Shown piece by piece: positions 1-6,340 of a DNA stretch of 7,455 nt (positions are counted from its first letter, which is position 1; every line of letters starts with the position of its first letter). The DNA comes from an uncultured Oscillospiraceae bacterium (GTDB lineage Bacteria; Bacillota_A; Clostridia; Oscillospirales; Acutalibacteraceae): assembly GCA_900554165.1 (NCBI GenBank), contig USGR01000039.1:1-7455 (forward strand), written 5' to 3'. The translations under genes and the position numbers were made by a program. The notes under the pieces were generated by a model, which did not search any database, was not told the DNA's origin, and was given only the letters and a program-made list of their open reading frames with translations.

Positions 1-905
1 TCTCCGCTTGAGAAATACTTTGAATATGTGCTGCTTTCCTCAAGTGCACTTACAATAACAAGCTCTGCAAAATATGCGGTGGAGGTGTCAAAAGTCTCCT
101 CATATCCGCTTTCTGACAGATAAACTGCATCGTCTCCTGACACCTGAATATATCTGCCCGAAGCAATAGAAGTTGCATCTCCTATGCTTATTGTATATTC
201 TTCTCCACCTTTAAGGGTGACCTTAATGGTTATTTCAGGATTGTCAAGGCCATAATTTGATAAACTGTCTGATGTATCAGTAAGCTTGCGCTGTGCATTT
301 ACAGTAGCGGCCGCTTCAGGTATTCCGGCTATGACCTCGTCGTCTATTGGAATTCTTTCGTCGACGCCCTCGAGTTTCCAGCTTAAGTCGTCGCTAGAGG
401 AGCTGGAAGAACTGGAGCCGCTCGAATTATCAGAGTCACTCTCTTCAGAAGAAATATCGCCGGCGGCCGATATTACATAGCTGCCATACTGATTATGCAC
501 TTCTACGCGACTGATGTCCGATGCAGATACTGCTTTAAGGCTTATGGATGAACCGCTGCTTGAAGAAGATGAAACATCCTCTCCGCCAGATTCACCGAAG
601 ATAAGCACAATGCCGACGGCAGCAGCTACAAGCGCAAGCATAACTATAATTGCAATAATAAGCTTTATTATTCTTGATTTTTTAGAATTTTTCTTCTTTT
701 TTGGCGGCTTAATTGTCGGCGCAGTAAATATACTGGAATTTTCATCAATAAAGCCTGTATCCGGAATTTTTTCATCTTCTAAGGCGTATTCTATGTTTTC
801 ATTTTCGCCTTTTCCATTATCCTGCGCCGCTGACTGGCCATTAGTTATATTGCCATTTTCGCCGGCAGAAAATGATTTGTCTTTTTTTGTGTTGTCGGAA
901 CTCAT
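1..905 (-). CDS. DUF4340 domain-containing membrane-anchored protein (C-terminus cut by window edge)
   Basis: 301 codons are visible, read from the ATG at 905 to the left edge with no stop, so the C-terminus is missing. Residues 1-78 form a hydrophilic cytoplasmic tail ending in a Lys-rich stretch (PPKKKKNSKK, 67-76). Residues 79-103 are one strongly hydrophobic transmembrane segment. The remainder is extracytoplasmic and begins with a Ser-rich linker (112-120). The DUF4340 assignment rests on the strand-turn-strand layout, WKLEG at 176-180 and the hallmark YGLDNP motif followed by an ITIKVTL strand. A second Ser/Asp/Glu-rich block (152-173, eight serines in a row at 164-171) interrupts the domain. 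The start is set by AGGAGG eight bases upstream and a 4-base ATGA overlap with the GldG-like gene, implying coupled translation. DUF4340 proteins commonly follow GldG-like genes in such ABC operons; their molecular role is unknown to me. Confidence 0.88.
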   Translation of the reverse strand, partial: MSSDNTKKDKSFSAGENGNITNGQSAAQDNGKGENENIEYALEDEKIPDTGFIDENSSIFTAPTIKPPKKKKNSKKSRIIKLIIAIIVMLALVAAAVGIVLIFGESGGEDVSSSSSSGSSISLKAVSASDISRVEVHNQYGSYVISAAGDISSEESDSDNSSGSSSSSSSSDDLSWKLEGVDERIPIDDEVIAGIPEAAATVNAQRKLTDTSDSLSNYGLDNPEITIKVTLKGGEEYTISIGDATSIASGRYIQVSGDDAVYLSESGYEETFDTSTAYFAELVIVSALEESSTYSKYFSSG

Positions 906-2590
906 AAATTCTTCCTCCTGACGAAGATATAAATGCCGGCGGCTATAACGAGTATAGGAACAATTATGGCAAATATCCATCTTACAACATTAACGTTAGC
1001 TTCAGTAGGACTAAAGGTATCGCTCTCAATTACCTTATTAGTAAAGGTTATCTCATCGGCCGCGCCCACAAGGTGATTTGAAAGGCTCAGCATAAGATTA
1101 AGGTTGTAGACATATGACGACGATACGGTTGAATTGTTTATAAAATCAGCGCTGGACAGAGCAACAACATTAGATGTTATGGGGTCTATGCCGCTGTATG
1201 TGGTGTATGTGCTCATACCTGCACGAACAAAATCACCTTTTTCTGCATTGTCCGCCGTCCAATCTTCCGGCGCATTTGCAGGATATATTACAGTCGTGTC
1301 GTTAAAGCCGACGAGTGATTTTACAGAGTAAGCCGAATTATTCGGGCTTTCTATAAGTATAGGCTTATTATAATCTGAAACATAGAAATAATAGCTTGAA
1401 GGAACCTCTAATATGTCATTAGACTCGGCCATAGACAACACTTCAGTGTTTCTGCCGGTACGATGATATCCTGAGTCAGTCTCATAAAGAGTACCCGATT
1501 TAAAGGTATAACCCCACTCGTAAAGGAACTCCTCTAAATTCGGAAGCTCGCCCTGGTTAGAGCTGGCGATATAAATAAGCGATTTACCGTAGTTGCCGCC
1601 GTTCTCAAGGAAAGCTGAAAGCCTATTTACCTCTTCTTCGCTAAAGTCCTCAGTTGGAGCACAAAGAACGACTATGTCATATTTTGAGTCAATATCGGCT
1701 GTAACAAGACTGCTGATTTCTTCAACTACATAATTGTTGTTTTCCAGCAGTGTGGAATAATTGTCAATAGCCGATGTGTTGTGCGACGCTATATTGCCAA
1801 CATAATATGTGCGCTCGGATGTTACAGTATAAAGCGCAGAGGTCAGTACCGACTCAAGGTTAGAACCGGATATGGTGGTATAGTAGCCATAGCTGTCAGT
1901 TTCTGTTTCAAAAAAGTCCGTGGAGGATATAAGCTTATGACGCGAGATTGTCTGACCGTTAAGCTCAAACTCAGAAGTGACGAGGAGGTCGCAGTAGTTC
2001 ATGCTTTGTGAAACATCTGAATATTTCTGAGATATATCCTGCATTTCCGGCTGGTCTGGGTCGACAAAGACAATTTGTATGTTATTGTTTATTTTAGCAT
2101 AGCTGAGCAAAAATTCATAAGTCTGCTGCGCATATAAATCAACCGAGCCGTAATAACCCTGGTAAGACAGCATGGTCTGCAAATTTGTAGCGTAGTCGGT
2201 TTCCGGCGACAGTGCATATATAGTAACCGGCTTGTTTATATTTCTTATATATTCCTGATTTTCATCAGTAATGGTAAAATGCTGGTCGGCTGTCAAATCA
2301 AAACTTAACGGATATTTATTATAAAGCGTAGTAGCAATAACGTTTATAACAATTATAACGACAAGCACAATAGCCGTCATGGCTATCACAAAACCGCCCT
2401 GCTTAAGCGCACGGCCGCGCAGACGAGGAGCTTTTTTCACCTCAGCCGCCTTTTCAGCTTCATACATATCATTGATATCGCTGTTTTTGCCTGAATTTCT
2501 TAAAGCTTTTTTCTTTGAACGCAAAGCTTTTTTTGCCTCATCAGCCTTTTCGGCCTCGTACATATCATTAATATCATTTTTCTTGCTCAT
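902..2590 (-). CDS. GldG-like ABC transporter auxiliary protein
   Basis: 562 residues from the chosen ATG. Residues 1-66 are a charged cytoplasmic tail with a duplicated 32-residue unit. Residues 67-90 are a transmembrane anchor. A large extracytoplasmic region begins with FDLTADQHFTITDE (97-110), the D-L-T...T-I-T pattern typical of the GldG/ABC_transp_aux family, and includes DIVVLCAPTEDFSEEEV followed by a FLENGG turn, as in that family. A C-terminal transmembrane helix (about 538-557) ends in the basic tail RRKNL. In Flavobacterium, GldG was described with the ATPase GldA and permease GldF; in Firmicutes the substrate is unknown. An in-frame GTG at 2614 would add eight residues (MGRKGYRN) but has no Shine-Dalgarno, whereas the ATG at 2590 has GGAAAGG ten bases upstream. 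The gene overlaps DUF4340 by four bases and lies about 80 nt after the permease. Confidence 0.88.
   Translation of the reverse strand: MSKKNDINDMYEAEKADEAKKALRSKKKALRNSGKNSDINDMYEAEKAAEVKKAPRLRGRALKQGGFVIAMTAIVLVVIIVINVIATTLYNKYPLSFDLTADQHFTITDENQEYIRNINKPVTIYALSPETDYATNLQTMLSYQGYYGSVDLYAQQTYEFLLSYAKINNNIQIVFVDPDQPEMQDISQKYSDVSQSMNYCDLLVTSEFELNGQTISRHKLISSTDFFETETDSYGYYTTISGSNLESVLTSALYTVTSERTYYVGNIASHNTSAIDNYSTLLENNNYVVEEISSLVTADIDSKYDIVVLCAPTEDFSEEEVNRLSAFLENGGNYGKSLIYIASSNQGELPNLEEFLYEWGYTFKSGTLYETDSGYHRTGRNTEVLSMAESNDILEVPSSYYFYVSDYNKPILIESPNNSAYSVKSLVGFNDTTVIYPANAPEDWTADNAEKGDFVRAGMSTYTTYSGIDPITSNVVALSSADFINNSTVSSSYVYNLNLMLSLSNHLVGAADEITFTNKVIESDTFSPTEANVNVVRWIFAIIVPILVIAAGIYIFVRRKNL
914..919 (-). 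promoter_or_regulatory. Ribosome binding site of the DUF4340 gene
   Basis: A perfect AGGAGG on the minus strand lies eight bases before the ATG at 905, inside the 3' end of the GldG-like gene. Together with the ATGA stop/start overlap it fixes the DUF4340 start. Confidence 0.85.
2393..2578 (-). repeat. Tandem duplicated 32-residue unit in the GldG-like N-terminal tail
   Basis: Residues 5-34 and 37-66 of the GldG-like protein align with 19 of 30 identities at a 96-nt (32-codon) period. The core DINDMYEAEKA (residues 6-16 and 38-48) is identical in both copies, yet five of its eleven codons differ synonymously (ATT/ATC, TAC/TAT, GAG/GAA, GCC/GCT, GCT/GCG). It is followed in both by E-x-K-K-A-x-R and later by A-L. 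The duplication is therefore not recent, and the core has been conserved. Confidence 0.85.
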
Positions 2591-2600
2591 ATTTCGATAA

Positions 2601-2607
2601 CCTTTCC
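2601..2607 (-). promoter_or_regulatory. Weak ribosome binding site favouring the ATG at 2590
   Basis: GGAAAGG on the minus strand ends ten bases before the ATG at 2590. The alternative upstream GTG at 2614 is preceded by an AT-rich stretch without any Shine-Dalgarno match, so the ATG is the better start. The match is moderate. Confidence 0.5.
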
Positions 2608-2669
2608 GGCCCACATATTAACATAAACAGCATACCTGCCGTGAGCCTGACAGCATGCGTCGGGGGAAT

Positions 2670-3371
2670 TTATGCCCATCTTTTCTTGTCGAGCACGCGG
2701 ACGGTAAGAAAGAGGAAAAATGCCGCAACGCTGCCGAAAAATATTATATCAGCGTAGCTTAACGTGCCCTGTGTGAAAGAGGAGTATCTTTCGTAAAATG
2801 ATATCCATGAAACGAGCTTTGTAATAATATTGATATTTAAAGATGCCGCAAGGCTGTCCATCATATAGAGCAGCAGAGATACGGCAAATCCGACAACCGC
2901 AGCAACCAACTGGCTCTCGGTGAGGGATGATATAAACAGTCCTATTGCAATAAGGGCGCCCGCCAAAAGCAGCATTCCCAGCGCGTTGCTTATAAACAAT
3001 ATCCAGTCAACGGTTGCAAAAAATGATGTTACGAGCTGAGTTATAAGGAACATGGCCATGGCCATGGCAAACACTGTAAGAGCGGCGAAAAACTTGCCTA
3101 TAACTACGCCCGAAAGCCTTGTTGGTGCCGTAAGCAGCAACTGATCCGTCTTTTGGCGTTTATCTTCGCTCAGCAGCCTCATTGTAAGTACAGGAATGAT
3201 AAACAGCACTATAATAAACATTTGGTTAAACATCAACGTAGGAGTAGTGTAGCCATAGCTGAAAATAAGCGTAAAGAACATACCGCAGAAAAAGTAGAAT
3301 ATTCCCAGCACCGAGTAAGCTAACGGAGATGTAAAATAAGAACGCATTTCCTTTTTATATATTGCACCCAT
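2670..3371 (-). CDS. ABC-2 type transporter permease (GldF-like)
   Basis: 233 residues, a usual length for compact ABC-2 permeases. The short cytoplasmic N-terminus (IYKKEMRSYFTSP, 4-16) is typical of GldF-like proteins. Six hydrophobic segments are visible at about 17-39, 50-67, 94-116, 122-147, 152-172 and 207-226. The loop after helix 2, MRLLSEDKRQKTDQLLLTAP (64-83), matches the conserved R-L-x-x-E-x-(K/R)-x-x-x-T-x-(E/D)-x-L-L-(L)-T-x-P element that contacts the ATPase in this family. The product is a membrane-embedded half or full pore partner of the ATPase encoded just upstream. Its ATG shares one base with the ATPase stop codon (TAATG) and has AAAGGGGAG nine bases upstream. The substrate cannot be deduced. 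Confidence 0.92.
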   Translation of the reverse strand: MGAIYKKEMRSYFTSPLAYSVLGIFYFFCGMFFTLIFSYGYTTPTLMFNQMFIIVLFIIPVLTMRLLSEDKRQKTDQLLLTAPTRLSGVVIGKFFAALTVFAMAMAMFLITQLVTSFFATVDWILFISNALGMLLLAGALIAIGLFISSLTESQLVAAVVGFAVSLLLYMMDSLAASLNINIITKLVSWISFYERYSSFTQGTLSYADIIFFGSVAAFFLFLTVRVLDKKRWA

Positions 3372-4453
3372 TATTTTCTGCTCCCCTTTCCGCCCTTTTT
3401 ATCATCTGGGTCGTCTACAAGCTTTTGCTTATTTCCAAGCATGGTGTTAACGGTCTGCGCCGCTTTTGCGCGCACGGCGGCAGCATTGCTTTCGACGTCC
3501 TTTTTAGGCTTAATTTTCGGCTTTCTGGAATCTGTAAGCTGTAAGAATATTTCCTCAAGCGACAATTCGTTGTATTTCATGAGTATTATATTCCACGAAT
3601 TTTCCATCATTTTCTCTGAAAGTTCGCGGCGTATATCCATATGCGGACGTGTTTCAATCTTAAACTCATACGCATCACCCTCGCGCATGCCCAAACACTC
3701 ACACTGCATTATGCCGCCTATTGATGAAATAGACTGCTCAATTTCCTTTTTAGGCCCGACGACGCGTACTGTGAGCGAATTGTCGCCCGAAAGATTTTTT
3801 GCAAGGTTGTCCGGCGTGTCGTCGGCGATTATCTCACCGCGGTTTATGACTATAACGCGCTCGCAGGAGGCCTGAACCTCCGACAGAATATGTGACGAGA
3901 GTATAACCGTATGTGTTTTGCCGAGGTGGCGTATAAGCGTGCGTATGTCAATAATCTGCTTTGGGTCAAGACCGACGGTCGGCTCGTCCAATATGAGAAC
4001 CTCCGGATTTCCAACCAGCGCCTGTGCAATACCGACGCGCTGCCTATATCCCTTTGAAAGATTCTTAATAAGGCGCTTGTATACATCATCTATTTTTACA
4101 AGCCTGCAGATTTCCTTTATATGCGCTTCACGCGGTAGACGCACCTTTTTAAGTTCATAGATAAAGTTAAGGTACTCTTTAACCGTCATGTCGGTATAAA
4201 GCGGCGGCTGCTCCGGCAAAAAACCTATTCTTCGCTTTACCTCTACCGGGTCGTTAAAAATATCATATCCGCTTACATTCACGCTGCCGGAGGTGGCAGA
4301 AAGATATCCGGTTATGATATTCATGGTAGTGGACTTTCCGGCGCCGTTGGGGCCTAAAAAGCCTAAAATTTCGCCGTCATTGACCTTAAAGCTGACATCG
4401 TTTAAAGCCGTATGAGAGCCGTATTTCTTGACGAGGTGGTTAACCTCTATCAT
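3371..4453 (-). CDS. ABC transporter ATP-binding protein (GldA-like)
   Basis: 360 residues. All nucleotide-binding motifs are intact: Walker A GPNGAGKST (34-42), Q-loop Gln82 in FLPEQPPLY, signature LSKGYRQR (132-139), Walker B VLILDEP (152-158), D-loop GLDP (161-164) and switch His188 in LSSHIL. The Y-R-Q-R form of the signature and PEQPPLY are typical of GldA/ABC-2 exporter ATPases. A regulatory region follows to LEEIFLQLT (299-307), and then a Lys/Ala/Asp-rich tail of about 53 residues (308-360) that is longer than I expect for the family. It hydrolyses ATP at the cytoplasmic face to drive the permease encoded next. It is the first gene of the operon, with GAGGTGA six bases before the ATG. 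The start MIEVNHLVKKYG is typical. The substrate is unknown. Confidence 0.95.
   Translation of the reverse strand: MIEVNHLVKKYGSHTALNDVSFKVNDGEILGFLGPNGAGKSTTMNIITGYLSATSGSVNVSGYDIFNDPVEVKRRIGFLPEQPPLYTDMTVKEYLNFIYELKKVRLPREAHIKEICRLVKIDDVYKRLIKNLSKGYRQRVGIAQALVGNPEVLILDEPTVGLDPKQIIDIRTLIRHLGKTHTVILSSHILSEVQASCERVIVINRGEIIADDTPDNLAKNLSGDNSLTVRVVGPKKEIEQSISSIGGIMQCECLGMREGDAYEFKIETRPHMDIRRELSEKMMENSWNIILMKYNELSLEEIFLQLTDSRKPKIKPKKDVESNAAAVRAKAAQTVNTMLGNKQKLVDDPDDKKGGKGSRK
3381..3389 (-). promoter_or_regulatory. Ribosome binding site of the permease gene
   Basis: AAAGGGGAG on the minus strand lies nine bases before the ATG at 3371, inside the last codons of the ATPase gene. With the TAATG overlap it indicates coupled translation of ATPase and permease. 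Confidence 0.75.
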
Positions 4454-4458
4454 TTATA

Positions 4459-4465
4459 TCACCTC
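4459..4465 (-). promoter_or_regulatory. Ribosome binding site of the ABC ATPase gene
   Basis: GAGGTGA on the minus strand lies about five to six bases before the ATG at 4453, a good match to the 16S rRNA tail. Confidence 0.8.
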
Positions 4466-4478
4466 AGTTTTATATTAT

Positions 4479-4496
4479 CAGATGAGAAAGCATCTG
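4479..4496 (-). repeat. Inverted repeat in the ABC operon leader
   Basis: CAGATG and CATCTG form six-base arms around a six-base loop, placed between the candidate promoter and the ATPase ribosome binding site. There is no T-run after it on either strand, so it is not a terminator. It may be an operator or leader hairpin, or chance. Confidence 0.35.
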
Positions 4497-4542
4497 CGCT
4501 TATGTGTAAACCGCCTGAACACAGCATAAATCAAGTATTATA

Positions 4543-4571
4543 ATAACAAAAACTTTAAATTGAGATGTAAA
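4543..4571 (-). promoter_or_regulatory. Candidate promoter of the ABC transporter operon
   Basis: On the minus strand TTTACA (4566-4571, five of six to TTGACA) is followed after 17 bases by TGTTAT (4543-4548), which runs straight into a perfect TATAAT at 4537-4542. The exact -10 is uncertain: TGTTAT has ideal spacing, while TATAAT has the ideal sequence but is 23 bases away. Transcription from here would give a leader of roughly 75-85 nt before the ATPase ATG. Confidence 0.4.
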
Positions 4572-4588
4572 CATTTCTTTAATATATT
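4560..4588 (+). promoter_or_regulatory. Candidate distal plus-strand promoter
   Basis: TTGAGA (4560-4565) and TATATT (4583-4588) are separated by 17 bases, each five of six to consensus. The -35 abuts the minus-strand -35 at 4566-4571, so the two would be overlapping divergent promoters. Transcripts would have a leader of almost 300 nt before the DUF1015 gene. In AT-rich DNA such matches arise by chance. Confidence 0.3.
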
Positions 4589-4829
4589 GTGCTTATTTTA
4601 CGGAGTTTTACCGTCTTATGCCATGGCTTATGAGGCTTAAGCTAAAAGAAAAAGAGTAAAGCGCGTAAATTTATGAGTAATTGGGTTTTAAATTTTATTG
4701 ATAGCTTTAAGCTTTTCTGATGCATACACATACAAGCTATTATACATTATATAGGCCGTTAAGTCAAAGCATAGCTTTAGCGGTATTATGTATTTTATAT
4801 ACGTGCAAAGACGGCGGATTAAGTTTTCG

Positions 4830-4858
4830 TTGACTTGAGAGTTGTATGGATATAAAAT
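4830..4858 (+). promoter_or_regulatory. Promoter of the DUF1015 gene
   Basis: TTGACT (4830-4835) and TAAAAT (4853-4858) are spaced by exactly 17 bases, five of six to consensus in each box. Initiation near 4865 would leave a short leader of about 19 nt with the ribosome binding site AAGGGGG directly before the start. This is the best vegetative-type promoter in the window. Confidence 0.6.
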
Positions 4859-4867
4859 TAAATAAAT

Positions 4868-4874
4868 AAGGGGG
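4868..4874 (+). promoter_or_regulatory. Ribosome binding site that decides the DUF1015 start
   Basis: AAGGGGG ends three bases before an ATG at 4878 and nine bases before the ATG at 4884. The spacing favours 4884, and the resulting N-terminus MAEIKGFKGLRY matches the usual beginning of DUF1015 proteins. Confidence 0.7.
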
Positions 4875-4883
4875 AAAATGACA

Positions 4884-6155
4884 ATGGCTGAAATAAAAGG
4901 ATTTAAAGGGCTGAGATATACTAAAAAGGCAGGGGATATGGCGTCGCTTGTGTGTCCCCCATACGATGTGATAAGCGAAGACGAGCGTAAAGAGTATTTA
5001 AGATGCAATGAATATAACATAATAAGGCTCGAGCTTCCAAGAGAAGGCGAAGACCCATATGAGACCGCCGGCGAAACGCTAAACGAGTGGCTTAGCGAAG
5101 GCATACTCGCAAAGGACGATAAGGACAGCCTATACATATATGAGGAAGAGTTCGAGGATAACGGCCGTACAATGTCCTTTAAAGGCATAATAGCGCTGGT
5201 AAAGCTTGAAGAGTTTTCAAAGGGTATAATTTTGCCGCATGAGGAGACGCTGCCGAAAGCCAAGGCCGACAGATTTAATCTTATGATGTCTACCGGCTGC
5301 AATTTCAGCCAGATTTATTCATTATACATAGATGAAAAAAATACAACGCAGGAATATATAGAAGAAATTTCATCAGGCGCGCCGGAGGTGTGCATAACCG
5401 ACGACAGCGGCGTTACACATAGGCTTTGGCGCACATCCGACGAGAGCATAATATCGGCCGTGTCTGCTGATTTTGCAGAGCGCAGGCTGTATATCGCCGA
5501 TGGGCATCACAGATATGAAACGGCGATAAATTACAGAAATGCTATGCGCGAGCTTGGCAAATCGCAGCCGGGCGGCAGCGCTGATTATGTAATGATGACG
5601 CTCGTTGATTTAAACAGTCCCGGCCTCGTCGTGTATCCGACGCACCGCGTAGTGCATGATGTAGAGGGCTTCAGCGCGCAGGCGGTCAGAGAAAAAAGCG
5701 TGGAATATTTTGATATAGCATCTGATTTGCCAAAGGAAAAGGCGCTTAAACTGCTCCAGGAAGCATATAACAGGGGAGATAAGGCGTTTGTCTTTTACAG
5801 CGGCGGCTGTTTTGACTTGTTTAAGCTGAAAGATTTTGAAAAAGTATGCAGACATAGCACCGTCTGCCGCGAGGTTATGGAGCTTGATGTTTCTATACTG
5901 CATAGTCTTGTGCTAGAAAATGCAATGGGAATAGACGCCGCCCGTATAGCTGACCAGACAAACGTCATATACACCCGAGACATAGACGAGGCGATTTCAT
6001 TAACCGACAAGGGCGCTGATTGTGCCTTTATAATGAATCCAACGCGTATATCGCAGATAAAGGATGTTGCAAATGTCGGCCAAAAGATGCCGCAAAAGTC
6101 TACTTATTTTTACCCAAAGCTTATTACCGGCCTGGTAATGAACAAAATAATCTGA
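4884..6155 (+). CDS. DUF1015 family protein
   Basis: 423 residues, a full-length member. Diagnostic stretches are MAEIKGFKGLRY at the N-terminus, CPPYDVIS (24-31), LPHEETLPKAKADR (117-130) followed by TGCNFSQIYSLY, and the hallmark DGHHRYETA (206-214). The protein is soluble, with no signal peptide or membrane segment. DUF1015 proteins have no firmly assigned reaction that I know of. In Clostridia they are, from memory, often encoded beside the serine biosynthesis genes serA and serC, but neither is in this window. The D-G-H-H-R motif recalls the D-G-x-H-R motif of ParB/sulfiredoxin-like nucleotide-binding folds; that is a resemblance, not a demonstrated homology. An ATG at 4878 would add two residues but sits too close to the ribosome binding site. 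The gene appears to be transcribed alone from the promoter at 4830-4858. Confidence 0.93.
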   Translation: MAEIKGFKGLRYTKKAGDMASLVCPPYDVISEDERKEYLRCNEYNIIRLELPREGEDPYETAGETLNEWLSEGILAKDDKDSLYIYEEEFEDNGRTMSFKGIIALVKLEEFSKGIILPHEETLPKAKADRFNLMMSTGCNFSQIYSLYIDEKNTTQEYIEEISSGAPEVCITDDSGVTHRLWRTSDESIISAVSADFAERRLYIADGHHRYETAINYRNAMRELGKSQPGGSADYVMMTLVDLNSPGLVVYPTHRVVHDVEGFSAQAVREKSVEYFDIASDLPKEKALKLLQEAYNRGDKAFVFYSGGCFDLFKLKDFEKVCRHSTVCREVMELDVSILHSLVLENAMGIDAARIADQTNVIYTRDIDEAISLTDKGADCAFIMNPTRISQIKDVANVGQKMPQKSTYFYPKLITGLVMNKII

Positions 6156-6340
6156 TTTCATGTCAATATATCGGCACATATGTATTTTCTGTAAAGACTA
6201 ATCTAATATTTAATATAAGATTGCCTTTTGATTAGTTAACATAAATCATAAAAATATTAGGCTTGGGCAAGAAAACAACTGCCGTGAGTGCTTTAGCATA
6301 TCTAAGATTTGTTGCTTGACGGCTCGGAGGTTAACATAAA
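6156..6340. other. 185-bp intergenic region with AT-rich palindromes
   Basis: No gene is seen. An imperfect 23-base palindrome (6200-6222, AATCT and AGATT arms with an AT-rich interior) is followed by GCCTTTTG, and ACTAATC (6197-6203) is also inverted as GATTAGT at 6230-6236. Either could form a weak stem-loop after the DUF1015 gene, but neither has a GC-rich stem or a long T-run, so a terminator is uncertain. I found no convincing promoter for the following gene. Confidence 0.4.
6325..6330 (+). promoter_or_regulatory. Ribosome binding site of the DUF5050-type gene
   Basis: CGGAGG ends ten bases before the ATG at 6341. The spacing is at the long end but no other start codon fits better. Confidence 0.65.

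Larger units (their letters stand above)
4454..4883. other. 430-bp divergent intergenic region
   Basis: No convincing protein gene lies here on either strand; stop codons are frequent and the sequence is AT-rich. It holds candidate promoters for the minus-strand ABC operon and for the plus-strand DUF1015 gene, a small inverted repeat in the ABC operon leader (4479-4496), and three copies of a 7-base word, ATAGCTT at 4701 and 4771 with its complement AAGCTAT at 4734, which can form alternative stem-loops. I recognise no riboswitch or small RNA family. Confidence 0.6.

Noticed and set aside
307..387. Cluster of six-to-eight-base restriction sites (NotI 307, EcoRI 350, SalI 360, XhoI 369, AflII 382) resembling a cloning polylinker
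   Set aside because: The stretch is in frame within the DUF4340 domain and encodes family-like sequence (WKLEGVDERIPIDDEV...). The sites are spread over 80 bases, not packed as in a polylinker, and no vector sequence is seen.
514..921. 135-codon plus-strand frame opposite the DUF4340 gene
   Set aside because: It is the reverse-strand shadow of the DUF4340 N-terminus, with Phe-rich runs that mirror the Lys codons of the true gene.
2618..2656. 12-codon minus-strand frame in the gap before the GldG-like gene
   Set aside because: Preceded by a C-rich stretch and no Shine-Dalgarno; too short to judge and most likely chance.
3441..4160. Several open frames of 80-144 codons opposite the ABC ATPase gene
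   Set aside because: They overlap intact ATPase motifs on the other strand, lack ribosome binding sites and have the composition of frame shadows.
4618..4659. 13-codon plus-strand frame (MPWLMRLKLKEKE) that could be a leader peptide
   Set aside because: No proper ribosome binding site (GGAG is about 12 bases away), no attenuator after it, and no run of a regulatory amino acid.
4688..5302. 204-codon open frame on the minus strand opposite the DUF1015 gene
   Set aside because: It is antisense to well-supported DUF1015 codons, very Ser/Leu/Tyr-rich as expected from a reversed reading frame, lacks a ribosome binding site and resembles no family.
6200..6236. Intrinsic terminator after the DUF1015 gene
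   Set aside because: The stem is nearly all A/T with a central mismatch and the following T-run is only four bases, so I list it as a palindrome and not as a terminator.
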